From Pseudoips prasinana (Eukaryota; Arthropoda; Insecta; Lepidoptera; Nolidae), in the NCBI GenBank assembly GCA_951640165.1, contig OX621237.1, forward strand, positions 7,750,001-7,814,000: a DNA stretch of 64,000 nucleotides, given 5' to 3'. Position 1 is the stretch's first letter; the number at the start of each line of letters is the position of its first letter. The position numbers and the translations under genes were made by a program. Under the pieces are notes generated by a model. That model searched no databases and was not told the origin of the DNA. It saw only the letters and a program-made list of their open reading frames with translations. Below, piece after piece: positions 1-9,891 of the stretch.

Positions 1-346
1 AGATTGAGGAAAATTTATTCCATGCTTTCAGTTGAGTCGCCATTTGCGACAGTGCCAAAATATGTTCGCTATATAAAAGACAAAGAAATAACAGAAACTA
101 AATAAAAAAATAAGAACTTTGACCTTAACTATAAATCTTGATTTATCTGATGAACTTATCCAATGTTTTATAATACCACGACTTAGTTAAAAGCTATTGA
201 TATATTTGTTTAGGTGACGTTATCTAAAATATTATTATTTATAGCTGTGCCCGCGACTTCGTTCGCGTGGATGTCGGAACTTAACAATGTATTTTTTTGT
301 GTATAGTGCTGTGGGAGGATACCGATACAATTTTTTTTAATTTAAT

Positions 347-1528
347 TTAGTGCTTCTTTATTTTACCTGAGGAACCATCTGGAGCGTACACAAAACCGTT
401 ATTGGGGTTGTTTACGCGTGAAAGAGCTACGTATAGTTGACCATGGGAAAAGCATCCAATACTTAGGTCCACCCCCGCAACGGATAATGTCTGGCGCTGA
501 GCTTTATTAATCGTCATGGCATAACAGGGACTGACTGGGAATGGCACTGGTTTGAAAGCGAAAGGAAAGTTTTTAGGAATTATAGGTATCCTTGGAATAA
601 AAACTATATCACAGCGCCGCAACCTGTTAATATTTCAGCTTCGATAATGTTTTGTTGCACATTTGTGACTTTGAGCCGAGTGCCGTTACAAAGTTTGGGA
701 GGACATAAATTTCTGAGGAGAATTATTGGTACGGCGATTTTTAAAACTATTTTGTGGGTTGGAAGTCCGGGTGTGCTGAGGGAATCCAAAAATTCTACCA
801 GATAGTGCGTGGCGTCATCTTCTTCCATAACTGTATTTATTGAGCTATATTCTTTACTATTCCCGGACGCATGACTCAATATTTTGAAATTACTTGCCGC
901 AGCTTGGTCATTGCGGGGAGTCAAAATAGCTCGCTGACATAGCCAAGAACCAGCTTGATTTCCCATGTTTGTGGTATCTTCGTACACAGAAGAAATTAGC
1001 TCCTGCTGTGATGTAACGTAAGAGCAGAGATTACCAATCAAATAACTTATGGTATGTGCCATCGCCGATTTTTTACAATAAAATGGCAAACTCCTGTGCA
1101 TTTTCGCAGCCTCTGACTGATCGGGTTCCCTCCTATACTTATAACTATCTCTTGAATAGCCAATAAGGATCTGTTGTGATAAATTTCACGTACCCTGTCA
1201 GGAATTTCTCCATCAGTATTTAGTTGTACATGTCTCATAAAATCTTCAGCAAACTTGTTATGGTACTTTTGCCATAACTGGTTAGCACCCGATAACGCAC
1301 AAAAGGTCAATAAGATGGCAAACAAATATCGCAAGCGAGTGGACTATCGCTCACGCATGCTGCCGCTAGAGCGTCATCCCAATGCTGACCTCCATCTAAT
1401 AAATGGCGTGCTCGGCAAGCGGCCTGGTATGTGGGATGTTCAATATCATCAACTTTACGGAGCTCAGCAAAGACGTAGGTCCTCGCACTACATGGACCAG
1501 ACTGTGGGATGAACTCACACGTGAGCAC
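347..1528 (-). pseudogene. Helitron PIF1-like helicase, C-terminal part, frameshifted
   Basis: Three overlapping minus-strand reading frames form one damaged helicase: 1528-1307, 1334-1047 and 1101-347, the last shifting frame again near 610. In order they contain HPTYQAACRARHLL, LFAILLTFCALSGANQLW, LRNLCPPKLCNGTRL and, near the end, CYAMTINKAQRQTL with HGQLYVALSRV. The last two are the conserved C-terminal helicase motifs of Helitron-encoded PIF1-family proteins, which unwind DNA during rolling-circle transposition. The Walker A region and all of the Rep domain are missing, and at least two frameshifts separate the pieces, so no functional product is expected. Assignment to the family is firm; the exact frameshift positions are not. 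Confidence 0.8.
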
Positions 1529-1631
1529 GCCACGTGAACCTGCCCGCCTTCCTTAAGTCAATTTCAGCTAACTTGAGATTTGGACTTTGCGATTTTTTGA
1601 TGGTTATCGCGACACACACTTTTATAGGGAA

Positions 1632-1835
1632 CTATAGTATTTTAAACTGAAAAGGGAGATCATTTGGCACTAACGGAATACGTGACACGAACACTGTTTC
1701 TCCCTGGGCGGATCCAGGCATAATAGTAGCCTCTATAACACGATGCAAAGTTTTCACTTGAAGCCTAGTGCCGTTGCAAAGTTTAGGTGGCTTCAAATTC
1801 CTCAGAACCATTATAGGTATACCCACACGCAACAT
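1632..1835 (-). pseudogene. Second, separate Helitron helicase fragment
   Basis: A 67-codon minus-strand frame contains LRNLKPPKLCNGTRLQV and VFVSRIPLVPNDLPFQFK. This is the same helicase segment already present at about 560-720, but diverged from it, so two helicase pieces lie side by side. It is cut off before the AMTINKAQ motif. It may come from a second Helitron insertion or from an internally deleted derivative that joins the 5' block at 1840-2564 to a helicase stub. Confidence 0.7.
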
Positions 1836-1856
1836 ACATCCCCTATTATTTTATTC

Positions 1857-2132
1857 GACGGGCCTGTTGGCGTGGTTGGCAAATGCTTGCTTTTCACGCC
1901 GGAGGTCGTGGGTTCGATTCCCACCCAGGACAGATATTTGTGTGCATGAACATGTCTGTCTGTCCTGAGTCTGGGTGTAATTATCTATATAAGTATGTAT
2001 TTACAAAAGAAAAATATTATATGTAGTATATCAGTTATCTGGTTTCCATAGTACAAGCTCTGCTTAGTTTGGGATCAGATGACTGTGTGTAAATAATGTC
2101 CCAAGATATTATTATTATTATTATTATTATTA
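1857..2132 (+). mobile_element. tRNA-derived SINE, family A, nested in the Helitron
   Basis: It begins GACGGGCCTGTTGGCGTGG and carries a tRNA-like promoter (B box GTTCGATTCCCACC) at about 1912. The body runs CTGAGTCTGGGTGTAATTATC, then the tail CTCTGCTTAGTTTGGGATCA, and it ends in (ATT)n. The flanking Helitron sequence 'cccctatt...tacgccc' resumes on either side, so the SINE inserted after the Helitron. This is the reference copy for family A in this window; the same head, body and tail recur more than ten times. Confidence 0.85.
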
Positions 2133-2564
2133 TACGCCCTAAGGGATGGAAATTCCTAAAATCCTGAAATACATATTTTTATTTTTAACGGAAAGGCCAA
2201 ATACCAATTTTCATGCTTTTCACTTAAAAAATTACACACTTTTCATACAAACTTACATCCCCTATTTTACGCCCTTGGGGTGGAATTTCCAAAAATTCTT
2301 AAATATTTATTTTTATTTTTAGCTGAACTACTAAATATAAGTTTCATTGCCTTTAACTTCAAAAATGACGGATTTTCATACAATCTTTCATTCTCTATTT
2401 TACCCCCTTAGGGTTGGTATTTCCAAAAACCCTTCCTTAGTGAATGCATACGTCATAAAATTTAACTACCGGCAAAATTTCAAGTCTCTAACCCCAGCCG
2501 TTCAGGCTGTGCGTTGATATGTCAGTCAGTTAGTTTCCTCTTTTACATAGGTAGGTATATAGAT

Positions 2565-3414
2565 TAGTGCTGAGAAAATTATGCGAGACAGGTTTTATTT
2601 ACTACATTCAATCGGACAGGCTCAATAAAATTTGAATCGTCTGTACATTCCCGTTACAAACGAATCGACAGCACAAACTTTCGATCGACTGATATTATAA
2701 TTTAAAATTAAATAATAACAAATCCAACCTTCCACATAATTCAATTTGCCCAAAGAAAACAGATTTTTTAAATAACCAATTTTGGAAAACGACATACTTC
2801 TAGGCAACTAAGACCTTATTTTGAAACAATTCAGAACATTCAAAACCCTACGTAACTCATGCAATCAGCAAACACGGGCAAATCTTAACACCGCGAGTCA
2901 AAAAAAATGCACAACGACATCTATCAAAATAAAAATCACCTATCAACGTAGTTCATTCAGTAAAGAGATGTCATAATATGCACAATGACATCTATCGGAC
3001 AGTTAGGTAGTTCAACTATAAACATTAGTTCATCTTGAAGTATCGAAATGTGTGTTATTTTTCTTCATGATTATTTTAAAATCTAATATCTTTTGATAGA
3101 CTGAACCGATTGCAATAAAACAAAAACTAAATGTTTCCTCAAGTTACGCTCAATCGTTGTGTATAAAAGTTATTTACATTGCTTTCGTATATTTTACGTG
3201 ATACCCGAACATATAAACAGACAAACAGACAAAAATTCTAAAAATGCTGGAAATGGGTTCTATTGGTTGTTCTTTAATACCCTGGCTATTCTTTTTGGAT
3301 TTTCTTTTGATGTACAAAAAATATTTTTCTACAGATTTATTATATGTTTTGCTTTATATGTTATGTGTGACAGAGAGCCATTAATAGGTGTCCACGCATA
3401 AAAAAACGCATAAT
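2565..3414. other. No recognisable feature
   Basis: AT-rich unique-looking sequence. The frames at 2622-2807 (minus) and 3159-3401 (plus) have no motifs and biased composition. A segment near 3190-3240 (acatataaacagacaaacag) resembles the decayed Helitron body seen at 33.7 and 56.6 kb, but it is too short to call. Confidence 0.4.
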
Positions 3415-3485
3415 AATAATAAATATACCACGCCATCTAGTCCAAACTAAGCAAGCTTGTACGATGAATACTATACAACGGTTAA
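3415..3485 (-). mobile_element. SINE tail fragment (variant G)
   Basis: The segment 'ccatctagtccaaactaagc' and the following 'ttgtacgatgaatactata' is the reverse of a SINE tail related to families A and B, but with 'gtccaaact' in place of 'atcccaaact'. The same variant tail is present in plus orientation at about 50830-50895. No tRNA-like head is attached. Confidence 0.55.
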
Positions 3486-3715
3486 TATATAGACTACTAT
3501 ATCGTACTGGTTAATAATACTTACTAACTTGTTTATTTTGACATATAGACATGTTCATGAACTGTATGACTCAGAAATGGTTTCCGTGATCATAGAGGTA
3601 GAGTACTTTGTCGTTCTATTTAAAAAATAAATCTTTATTCTAAGTCCCCCTTGATGCGGGAGTGGAGCAGTCTTAAAAATAACACTATATTTCGTTGTTG
3701 TACGTACATTGTTTG

Positions 3716-3840
3716 TACACACAGCTACACATCAAGCTATACATTTCCAGTATAAGCTAATCTCGCGTTGTATATGTTTTCCATACAATGAGAGGTCAGC
3801 TTATATTGGAATTGTATAGCTTGATGTGTAACCGTGTGTA
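3716..3840. mobile_element. Fold-back MITE, about 125 bp
   Basis: The two halves are imperfect inverted repeats. The left half runs from TACACACAGCTACACATCAA to 'ttgtat', and the right half from 'atacaa' to CTTGATGTGTAACCGTGTGTA. About 56 bp per arm pair with roughly ten mismatches and a loop near 3775-3782. The outer sequence shares 'acatcaagcta' with the 147-bp MITE family at 26.8 and 39.8 kb, so it may be a distant relative. No coding capacity. Confidence 0.6.
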
Positions 3841-4196
3841 GGAGCCTATTTAGAGAATGAATTGGATTTTGATTTTAATTACATTTAACTCACGCTCCTT
3901 AAACTTCCAAAATCATACAGGGTGCATCTTAGGCCACGTAAAAACCTATAACCATAGAATACACTCTCAATGTAGAGTAAATGAATGATTGATTTGAAAT
4001 TAAATATGGTTAAATTTCCATTGATGCTACCTGTCGTTGAAACACATTGTATCCGTATAGTAGATTGTTTGTTGTTGTTATTTCCTATGCAAAGGTACTA
4101 GAAATGATAATTACGCTTAGACTTGATTAAAATCATATACATACGTCTATATCAATTTTATACTGTTTTATTTGCCAGAAACATGCTAAAGGATGT

Positions 4197-4500
4197 TAAT
4201 AATAATATCTAGGGACAATGTCACACAGATCATCCTAGCCCCAAACTAAGCAAAGCTTGTACTATGGGTACCAGGCGACGATATACATATAAGTATGTGT
4301 ATTGTCGCCTGGTACCCATAGTACAAGCTTTGCTTAGTTTAGATATAGATAGATAAATACTTATATACATAGAAAACATCCATAACTAGGAAACAAATAT
4401 TCGTGCTCATCACACAAATATTTGCACTTACCGGGATTCGAACCCAGGACCACCAGTTTCGTAGGCAGGAGCACTATCAACTAGGCTACGGTGACCGTTG
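4197..4500 (-). mobile_element. tRNA-derived SINE, family B, carrying an internal inverted self-copy
   Basis: Read on the minus strand the head is GTCACCGTAGCCTAGTTGAT, with the B box GTTCGAATCCCGG (about 4434-4446) and the body 'gtgatgagcacgaatatttg'. The tail (4197-4280) matches other B copies. Between body and tail there is an extra segment at 4294-4340 that is the exact reverse complement of the tail at 4243-4289 apart from one mismatch. The copy therefore contains a 47-bp hairpin with a 4-nt loop that ordinary B copies at 16.4 and 45.2 kb lack. Confidence 0.85.
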
Positions 4501-4735
4501 TTACATAGTTATGTAGTAGTACAACAATACACTGTTGATAAATTAGTACTCAATTATTTATTGTAATCCATTTAGTACACTAATTGTTCCATAGCAACAC
4601 GATATATATCGAGATTGTTTTTAATTAAAAACAAAATTGCACTAATATTATACTATTTCAATATCCTAGATGAGTAGTGATTCTTGTTATCTTACATACT
4701 TATCGTATGAGCAGTGGTACCTTGGTCACAGAATA

Positions 4736-5010
4736 AAGAGTACTTACGCCTTGGTGTCAGAGTTTTTAAAGCCCAGAAGGCCTCCGACATGGCTTAACGA
4801 CTAATGTTGTCTAATGACTACAACCGGGGCCGACACCTTAACGTGCACTCCGAAGCACGGGGACGCACAGAAATTAAACCACTTTGGTGCTCACCCATCT
4901 ATGGACTGACCGTGACCTAGTTGCTTAACATCGCCGATCACTTATGGACCGATGAGAGCATCTAGCTATGAGCGCCATTCTCATTATGGTGTGATTTTCT
5001 ATGCCTCTTT
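4736..5010 (+). repeat. Interspersed repeat, family F
   Basis: The segment contains 'gaaggcctccgacatggctt', 'caaccggggccgacacctta', 'ctccgaagcacggggacg' and 'gaccgatgagagcatctagc'. A diverged copy in reverse orientation lies at 44765-45005, and small pieces occur at 5290-5330 and 25900-25960. I recognise it as a common lepidopteran dispersed repeat but cannot assign its class. It has no reading frame and no clear terminal repeats. Confidence 0.55.
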
Positions 5011-5703
5011 AGTAGATAAAGTGCCTGTAAAAGCCTTTAAACCCTGTATATATTTTATCACGCTTTGATAACTTGAATCGAGACTGGGAACTACATAGAA
5101 CTCCACGATGCCTTTACCCTATATCTATTGAGTTTGAGCTCATTGTTAAAGTGTTGATGAGATTTCATGTCGCGACCGAGTTTACTTCCAGTAACAAGCA
5201 GATTAAGCTGACTATCTGTATATTAAGTCTAACCTGTTTATATATATTACCAAAATACTATGAGACATAATATTTACTTACTTATTGTATGGGAGCTTAT
5301 CAAGCCGCCTATTAGGCCTCTGAAATGGCTTAAAAGTACATGGTGTAGGTATTATTTTTTACATTAGAAGGTATTTGGTAATATTAATGGTAGTATATTT
5401 GGTGTGGTACCATTAAAGTAACAGTCATGAATGATTTCTTTATTTGCAGGAATATAGGTACATTTAGATGGTCTTAAATTACGGTTCCACTATATTCAAC
5501 AATTTGTCGTGCAAATGTTTAAGTGGAAGTATGACACATAATATATGTAAGTAACATGTATTATTTGTCATAATCTCACATAATTTTAATTCGATATACA
5601 TAACTTAATATTTTACTTTCTATATAATTTTACAATTTTAAAATAATTTATTAGCTAAACAATAACGTAAATTTGTATATATAGTCAATCAATTAATATA
5701 TTA
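5011..5703. other. No recognisable feature
   Basis: AT-rich sequence between the repeat and the mariner. It holds a 65-codon frame at 5073-5270 without motifs, and a short family F piece at about 5290-5330. Nothing else stands out. Confidence 0.4.
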
Positions 5704-6985
5704 GGTCTTTACCTATGAAATTGCCGTTCTGCAGTACTGGCCATTTCAAATCAAAATAATTTTTGTTTGGCTAAGAATTCTAATTTCAAATTAATTTTAT
5801 TTTAAAAACATGGATTCTTTTTTCCAAAAGTAGTCATTTCTTTATTGATTAGTGTTACATTTTCATCGCATTTTAATCTTTTTCGTCATCATGGATACGT
5901 TAAAAATTCGAGTAATTATGGAATATGAGTACCGTCGTGGCAGCAACGCGGCACAAGCGGCACGCAACATCAACGACGTTTACGGAGCTAACACTACAAA
6001 CCAACGCACCACCTGTTATTGGTTTGCTCGCTTCCGTTCTGGAAATTTCGACCTGAAAAATGAACCTCGCGGTCGTCCGAAGACTTTGGTCGACAATGAC
6101 GAATTAAAGGCGGTTGTGGAAGCTGATGATACACAATCTACGGCTGAATTAGCAGCAGCTTTCGACGTTAGCGTCAAAACAATATTGGTCCATTTGCGTC
6201 AAATTGGCAAGGTAAAAAAGCTTGACAAATGGGTGCCCCACGAACTCAATGATCGCCAGCGCGAAGTACGCGTCGAGACGTGCCTTGCACTGCTCAACAG
6301 ACACACAAATGAAGGAATTTTGAACCGCATTGTTACCTGCGATGAAAAATGGATTCTGTTTGATAACCGCAAGCGCTCAGCAAGTTGGTTGGATCCTGGT
6401 TCAGCACCTAAACAATGCCCTAAACGAAAACTTACCCCTAGAAAAGTGATGGTCACTGTTTGGTGGTCTAGCGCCGGTGTGATTCATCACAGCTTCTTAC
6501 CAAACGGGGTGAGCATTACTGCAGATGTGTACTGTGAAGAACTGAGCACAATGATGGAGAAGCTGGCGCATCTCCAACCAGCATTGGTCAATCGCTCGTC
6601 TCCGCTGCTCCTGCACGACAACGCGCGACCTCATACTGCACAGCAGACGGTCTCCAAGTTGCAAGAACTGGGGTTGGAAGCTCTCCGTCATCCGCCCTAC
6701 TCACCAGACCTTGCGCCTACAGACTACTACTTTTTCCAGAATTTGGATAACTTCTTGGCGGGAAAAAAATTCAATACCCGAGAGGCAGTACAAAATGCCT
6801 TTGAAGAATTTGTTGCCTCCCGTCCAGCTGATTTCTTTAAGAAGGGCATCAATAAACTGCCACTGCGATGGCAAAGATGCATTGATTGCATGGGTGATTA
6901 CTTCGATTAATACAAATAAAAAAATTCATGAAAAAAATTCGTTTAAATTTTTTCATACAAAACGGCAATTTCATAGGTAAAGACC
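5704..6985 (+). mobile_element. Complete mariner transposon, copy 1 (1282 bp)
   Basis: The two ends are perfect 25-bp inverted repeats starting GGTCTTTACCTATGAAATTG, flanked by the TA target-site duplication at 5702-5703 and 6986-6987. The interior holds one uninterrupted transposase ORF. A second copy of exactly the same length lies at 40917-42198 in the opposite orientation. Intact ends, intact ORF and near-identity to the second copy indicate recent mobility. Confidence 0.95.
5891..6910 (+). CDS. Mariner transposase, D,D34D, intact
   Basis: 339 residues from the ATG at 5891; the frame is open further upstream, but only from a GTG. DNA-cut-and-paste transposase acting in the nucleus on its own terminal repeats. 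The N-terminal third (about 1-110) is the paired helix-turn-helix DNA-binding region with the GRPK hook (61-64), followed by the WVPHEL linker (114-119). The catalytic domain has CDEKW (D151), HDNARPH (D243) and YSPDLAPTDYYFF (D278). The last two aspartates are separated by exactly 34 residues, the mariner signature. Length matches the family norm of about 345. All three catalytic residues are present and there is no stop or frameshift, so it could encode an active enzyme. No promoter was identified beyond the terminal repeat and short leader. Confidence 0.95.
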   Translation: MDTLKIRVIMEYEYRRGSNAAQAARNINDVYGANTTNQRTTCYWFARFRSGNFDLKNEPRGRPKTLVDNDELKAVVEADDTQSTAELAAAFDVSVKTILVHLRQIGKVKKLDKWVPHELNDRQREVRVETCLALLNRHTNEGILNRIVTCDEKWILFDNRKRSASWLDPGSAPKQCPKRKLTPRKVMVTVWWSSAGVIHHSFLPNGVSITADVYCEELSTMMEKLAHLQPALVNRSSPLLLHDNARPHTAQQTVSKLQELGLEALRHPPYSPDLAPTDYYFFQNLDNFLAGKKFNTREAVQNAFEEFVASRPADFFKKGINKLPLRWQRCIDCMGDYFD

Positions 6986-7214
6986 TATTATATAACGTAA
7001 AAGTCAAGTTAAGTAGTATGTCAAAATTATTGAAAGTTAAATTGAAGATAATCTGAAATACAATAAAAACATTTGTCACAGAGCCACTCAAACATTTTTT
7101 TATTGAATTCAGTTTCTGTCAATTTCATTATCATCATTATTTTAGCTGATGAATGAAGAGTCTCCCAACATCATGACATGATCGCCACGTTGGCAGAGTG
7201 GTAGGCGATCGCAG

Positions 7215-7360
7215 TATGATGGTGATAGTACCTGGAGAAATACGTGTGGCGCAGCGACTCAGACAGTCGCCTCGCTGCTTGGAATCGCGGGTTCGAGTCG
7301 CCCGCCCGACAGCTATTTGTGTAACCCATAAATAGTTGTTCTGTGTGGTAGCTAATGCGA
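7215..7360 (+). mobile_element. tRNA-derived SINE, family C (5' part)
   Basis: The head reads CGTGTGGCGCAGCGACTCAG, with 'gacagtcgcctcgctgc' and the B box GGTTCGAGTC, followed by 'ctatttgtgtaacccataaa'. This is the same head and body as the copies at 14.5 and 58.6 kb. The usual 3' end is absent; the sequence runs directly into a LINE coding fragment at about 7350. Confidence 0.75.
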
Positions 7361-7684
7361 AGCGCGATGTCGGTAGACCTCTGCTTCGCTTTAATGACTG
7401 CACCAAACGGGATATGGCCGCTTTCAAAATTGACCACTGTAGCTGGGAAAAGCAAAAAGCTCGCTGAAAATAGATTTGAATGGCGCAAATGTGTAGTGGA
7501 GAGTCTAAAGATCTGTGATGAAGCCTGGTTTGGAGTACTTGCTGATAAGAGACAGAAGCGACATGAAAGAGGCTCGGCACCAACCACCGCAAACTTCTCT
7601 TGTCAGGCCTGCGGCAGGCTATGTCGGTCTCGCATCGGTTTGTTTAGCCACCAAAAGAAATGTCTCTTAGACAATGCACCGTAA
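7355..7684 (+). pseudogene. C-terminal stub of a non-LTR retrotransposon protein
   Basis: A 109-codon frame ends with ANFSCQACGRLCRSRIGLFS followed by HQKKC, a C-x2-C...H-x3-C zinc-finger-like motif. It is preceded by NRFEWRKCVVESLKICDEAW and ADKRQKRHERG. This layout (tryptophan-rich segment, basic stretch, then C2HC finger) is seen at the extreme C-terminus of several LINE reverse-transcriptase proteins. No reverse transcriptase domain is present upstream, so this is a 5'-truncated insertion. The initiating ATG lies in non-element or 3'-end sequence and is probably not meaningful. Clade unassigned. Confidence 0.55.
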
Positions 7685-7744
7685 ATCGTGTGTAACAGAC
7701 GCGAAGGTCTGAGGTGTAATTATCTATATAAGTAGGTATATAAA

Positions 7745-7965
7745 AATAATATTCTGGGACATATTTCACGCACGGCCATCTGATCCCATACTAAACAGAG
7801 CTTGTACTATAAAACCATATGATTGATAAAATAAATATACTACTTTTCTTTTGCAAAAACATACTTATATAGATAATTACATCTAGACTCAGGACAGACA
7901 AGTTCATGCACACGAATATATGTCCTGGGTAGGAATCAAACCCATGAATTGGGGTTATTACACCA
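7745..7965 (-). mobile_element. tRNA-derived SINE, family A
   Basis: The tail appears first on the plus strand (ACGGCCATCTGATCCCATAC), then 'catacttatatagataatta' and 'agactcaggacagacaag', then a degraded B box near 7925-7945. The A box end is lost. A short plus-strand A-body segment ('gtgtaattatctatataagt') lies just upstream at 7712-7735, so two A copies meet tail to body. Confidence 0.75.
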
Positions 7966-8271
7966 CTAAAGAGTACATCGATGACAAAGACGTCTGGCTC
8001 TCACTTCCTACCTGCACATTGCTCGCTGGAGATCTTGTAGCCATATAGACATGACTGATCTGCTGTGTTACGTGAACTATCTGTAAATGATTGCTATCAT
8101 ATACTTAATTTAAAATTATTGACTCTGTCTCAAAATGAATAATGTTATTGTTTCGAAGTTTTTCTTTTGTATACCTAAATATAATCTAAAATAATAAGCA
8201 TTCAGACAACCGATCGAGCATATATTGTGTTTGCCTACTAAATAATTACTCTAATTGGACCAAATCCCGTG
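7966..8271. other. No recognisable feature
   Basis: AT-rich spacer without reading frames, terminal repeats or tRNA-like boxes that I can recognise. Confidence 0.4.
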
Positions 8272-8745
8272 TTCATGCCCGCTTGAGTATGTTTCGCCGG
8301 ACCGTCTCAACTGGGTCGTGTTGAAACCGGTAGTAGATGAACCCACTGAGTTTGTTTCGCTGGGTCTTCTCAGTTGGGGCGCATTGGATCCGGTGGTAGC
8401 ATTAAAGCGCGACCGTCGTTATTAACACAAGGTCCGTCATAATAATAATACCTTTAATATAGACAGAACCATTGACAATATGTAGTAAAAATATTAGACT
8501 TAAACTAGAGAATTAAACATAATCTCTTGACAATAACTTGATACGAGCTAGCTAAATATTATTTCTGTAATAAAATAAATTTTATAAATGTTTTCATACA
8601 AGATGTACCTAAATATCAATGTTACTAGAAATAATATCTAATGTATACAACTATATTACTACAAACATGTTCTGACTATTTACAAGCGCTTTTTTAAAGT
8701 CTACGTGAATAAAAACCTTTTTATTTATTTTATTTTATTTATTTA
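8272..8745 (+). mobile_element. Composite element E, copy 1: Bm1-like head plus LINE-type tail
   Basis: The first part contains GAGTTTGTTTCGCTGGGTCT, 'tctcagttggggcgcattgg' and 'atccggtggtagc', closely resembling the Bombyx Bm1 SINE. It continues without a break into 'taatatagacagaaccattg', 'gacaataacttgatacgagc' and finally 'aaagtctacgtgaataaaaa' with an A/T-rich tail ('tttattttattttattt'). Copy 2 at 15806-16055 has the same junction, so the two parts moved together. No coding capacity. Confidence 0.65.
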
Positions 8746-8764
8746 AAAAATTGCGGCGTGAAAG

Positions 8765-8830
8765 GCAAACATTTACCAACCATGCCAACCGGCCCGTCAA
8801 CTATGTATTTACAAAAGATACGTAGTATAA
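8765..8830 (-). mobile_element. SINE family A head fragment
   Basis: 'gcggcgtgaaaggcaaacat' followed by 'ttaccaaccatgccaaccgg' and 'cccgtc' is the reverse complement of the tRNA-like head of family A. It joins directly to 'tatgtatttacaaaagatac', an A-body fragment in plus orientation. The copy is internally deleted or rearranged. Confidence 0.65.
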
Positions 8831-8907
8831 AGGTCAGTCTACTATAATGTAACAGTAGCTTGAACATAAAAACAAATCGCGGAACAAAAAAAAAAGAAAA
8901 TACTATA

Positions 8908-9090
8908 TCACCAAATAATACATTTACTACTGCGGTACTCGTAACTTATGTATGTAAATATTTTCCTCCCAGTCCCAAGTACGTGCACATCTATGGCGGC
9001 CTTGACCATAGCATAACTTATGTCTTCGAACAAACCGCTCACATCTTTGTTCTTGGAAACCGAACTACTGCCAAGAACAAAGGAATACAC
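8908..9090 (-). CDS. Possible isolated host exon, unidentified
   Basis: A minus-strand frame of about 60 codons reads VLGSSSVSKNKDVSGLFEDI followed by SYAMVKAAIDVHVLGTGRK and IFTYISYEYRSS. Its composition looks protein-like, unlike most small frames here, which are rich in K, N, I and F. Faint similarity to the C-terminal region of insect carboxylesterases is only an impression. A GT lies near the end of the readable stretch, but acceptor and donor are not convincing. It could be an exon, an exon relic or chance. Confidence 0.2.
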   Translation of the reverse strand: MYSFVLGSSSVSKNKDVSGLFEDISYAMVKAAIDVHVLGTGRKIFTYISYEYRSSKCIIW

Positions 9091-9110
9091 TGTCCTTTAC
9101 GCTAGATACG

Positions 9111-9660
9111 ACAATTTGATCTAAATACAGACCAGTTTAGTTTTAGGTGATTTATTTGGAATGTAACGTTAAAACCGGACTAAATAACTAATATGACTAG
9201 TGAAGGATTGTGAATACTTGCATTTTTATAGTCAGCAGTATTTTGTTTTGTTTGAAGACTTCTGTCGGGACCAAATTAATGAACTATTTACCATATTAGC
9301 GGCTATCCATCTATTGACAGTTCTTAGTCTCGCATAGTGTTTACGGGCCAGTTTTAGCTTTAGAGCGCTTCCCTATTTGTGATAAAGTTGGGTTATGCAC
9401 ATGTAAAACTGTGTTAAACGTCAGTTTGATAGCATTTGATATATGAACCGCAATAAGTATGTAGCAGAACAGGGTCACACCATAAAGATCTATTAATATT
9501 TTGACCTGAATAAGTGTTTTCGTATTAAGTTACAGTTTTTGTGGATGGTCGTTTACCACCGTGCGTTTCTCAAGAAACTGTTTCTACGTACAACCACTCC
9601 GTAGAAACAATTAAATGCGGAGGTATTATCGATCCCGTATGACAAGTGAACCTTCTTGAA
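9111..9660. other. No recognisable feature
   Basis: AT-rich sequence with scattered GC islands but no frames, boxes or repeats shared with the rest of the window. Confidence 0.4.
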
Positions 9661-9664
9661 ATGA

Positions 9665-9870
9665 AATGAAATTTATTCTCGAAATGAAATGAAATTTATT
9701 CAGCACTTGGGTATTAACATACACTTGTACTTGTCAAGGTCACAATGCAGTACATAAACTTAGTGGATAGTATAAAAGTTACAAAAAAAATTAATTAGTC
9801 CGTCCGTGCGGTTTGTTTTATCGCATATATTTTCTGAGATCCTTAAATAAATAACAAGTTACTAATCTAT
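9665..9870 (-). mobile_element. LINE 3' end with (ATTTC)n tail, copy 1
   Basis: Read on the minus strand the block ends 'acccaagtgctgaataaatt' followed by ATTTC repeats. A clearly related copy is at 40590-40835 ('cagcacttgggtatttacat', 'acacttgtacttgtcaa', 'tagtccgtccgtgcggt'). The simple-repeat tail after AATAAA marks a target-primed retrotransposon 3' end. The tail here is duplicated (about 9662 and 9686). The coding part is absent. Confidence 0.65.
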
Positions 9871-9891
9871 TATTTATCACACGAGTATGAC

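Larger units (their letters stand above)
241..2564 (-). mobile_element. Decayed Helitron (rolling-circle transposon), interrupted by a SINE
   Basis: On the minus strand this block ends near 241 with a short hairpin (CGCGA / TCGCG) followed about ten bases later by CAGCTAT, a one-base variant of the CTRR-type Helitron 3' terminus; other copies in this window end in CTAG. PIF1-like helicase fragments lie upstream of that end. The far side, 2110-2564, is the non-coding block with repeated 'cccctattttacgcccttggggt'-like segments that I associate with lepidopteran Helitrons, and it ends in TCTATATACC read on the minus strand, fitting the 5' TC rule. A SINE splits it at about 1857-2132. The boundaries are inferred, and more than one Helitron copy may be merged here. 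No Rep (HUH) domain is visible. Confidence 0.6.

Noticed and set aside
6199..6456. Minus-strand frames inside the mariner copies (also 6497-6691, 41211-41405 and 41446-41703)
   Set aside because: They are antisense shadows of the transposase ORF and are duplicated only because the element is.
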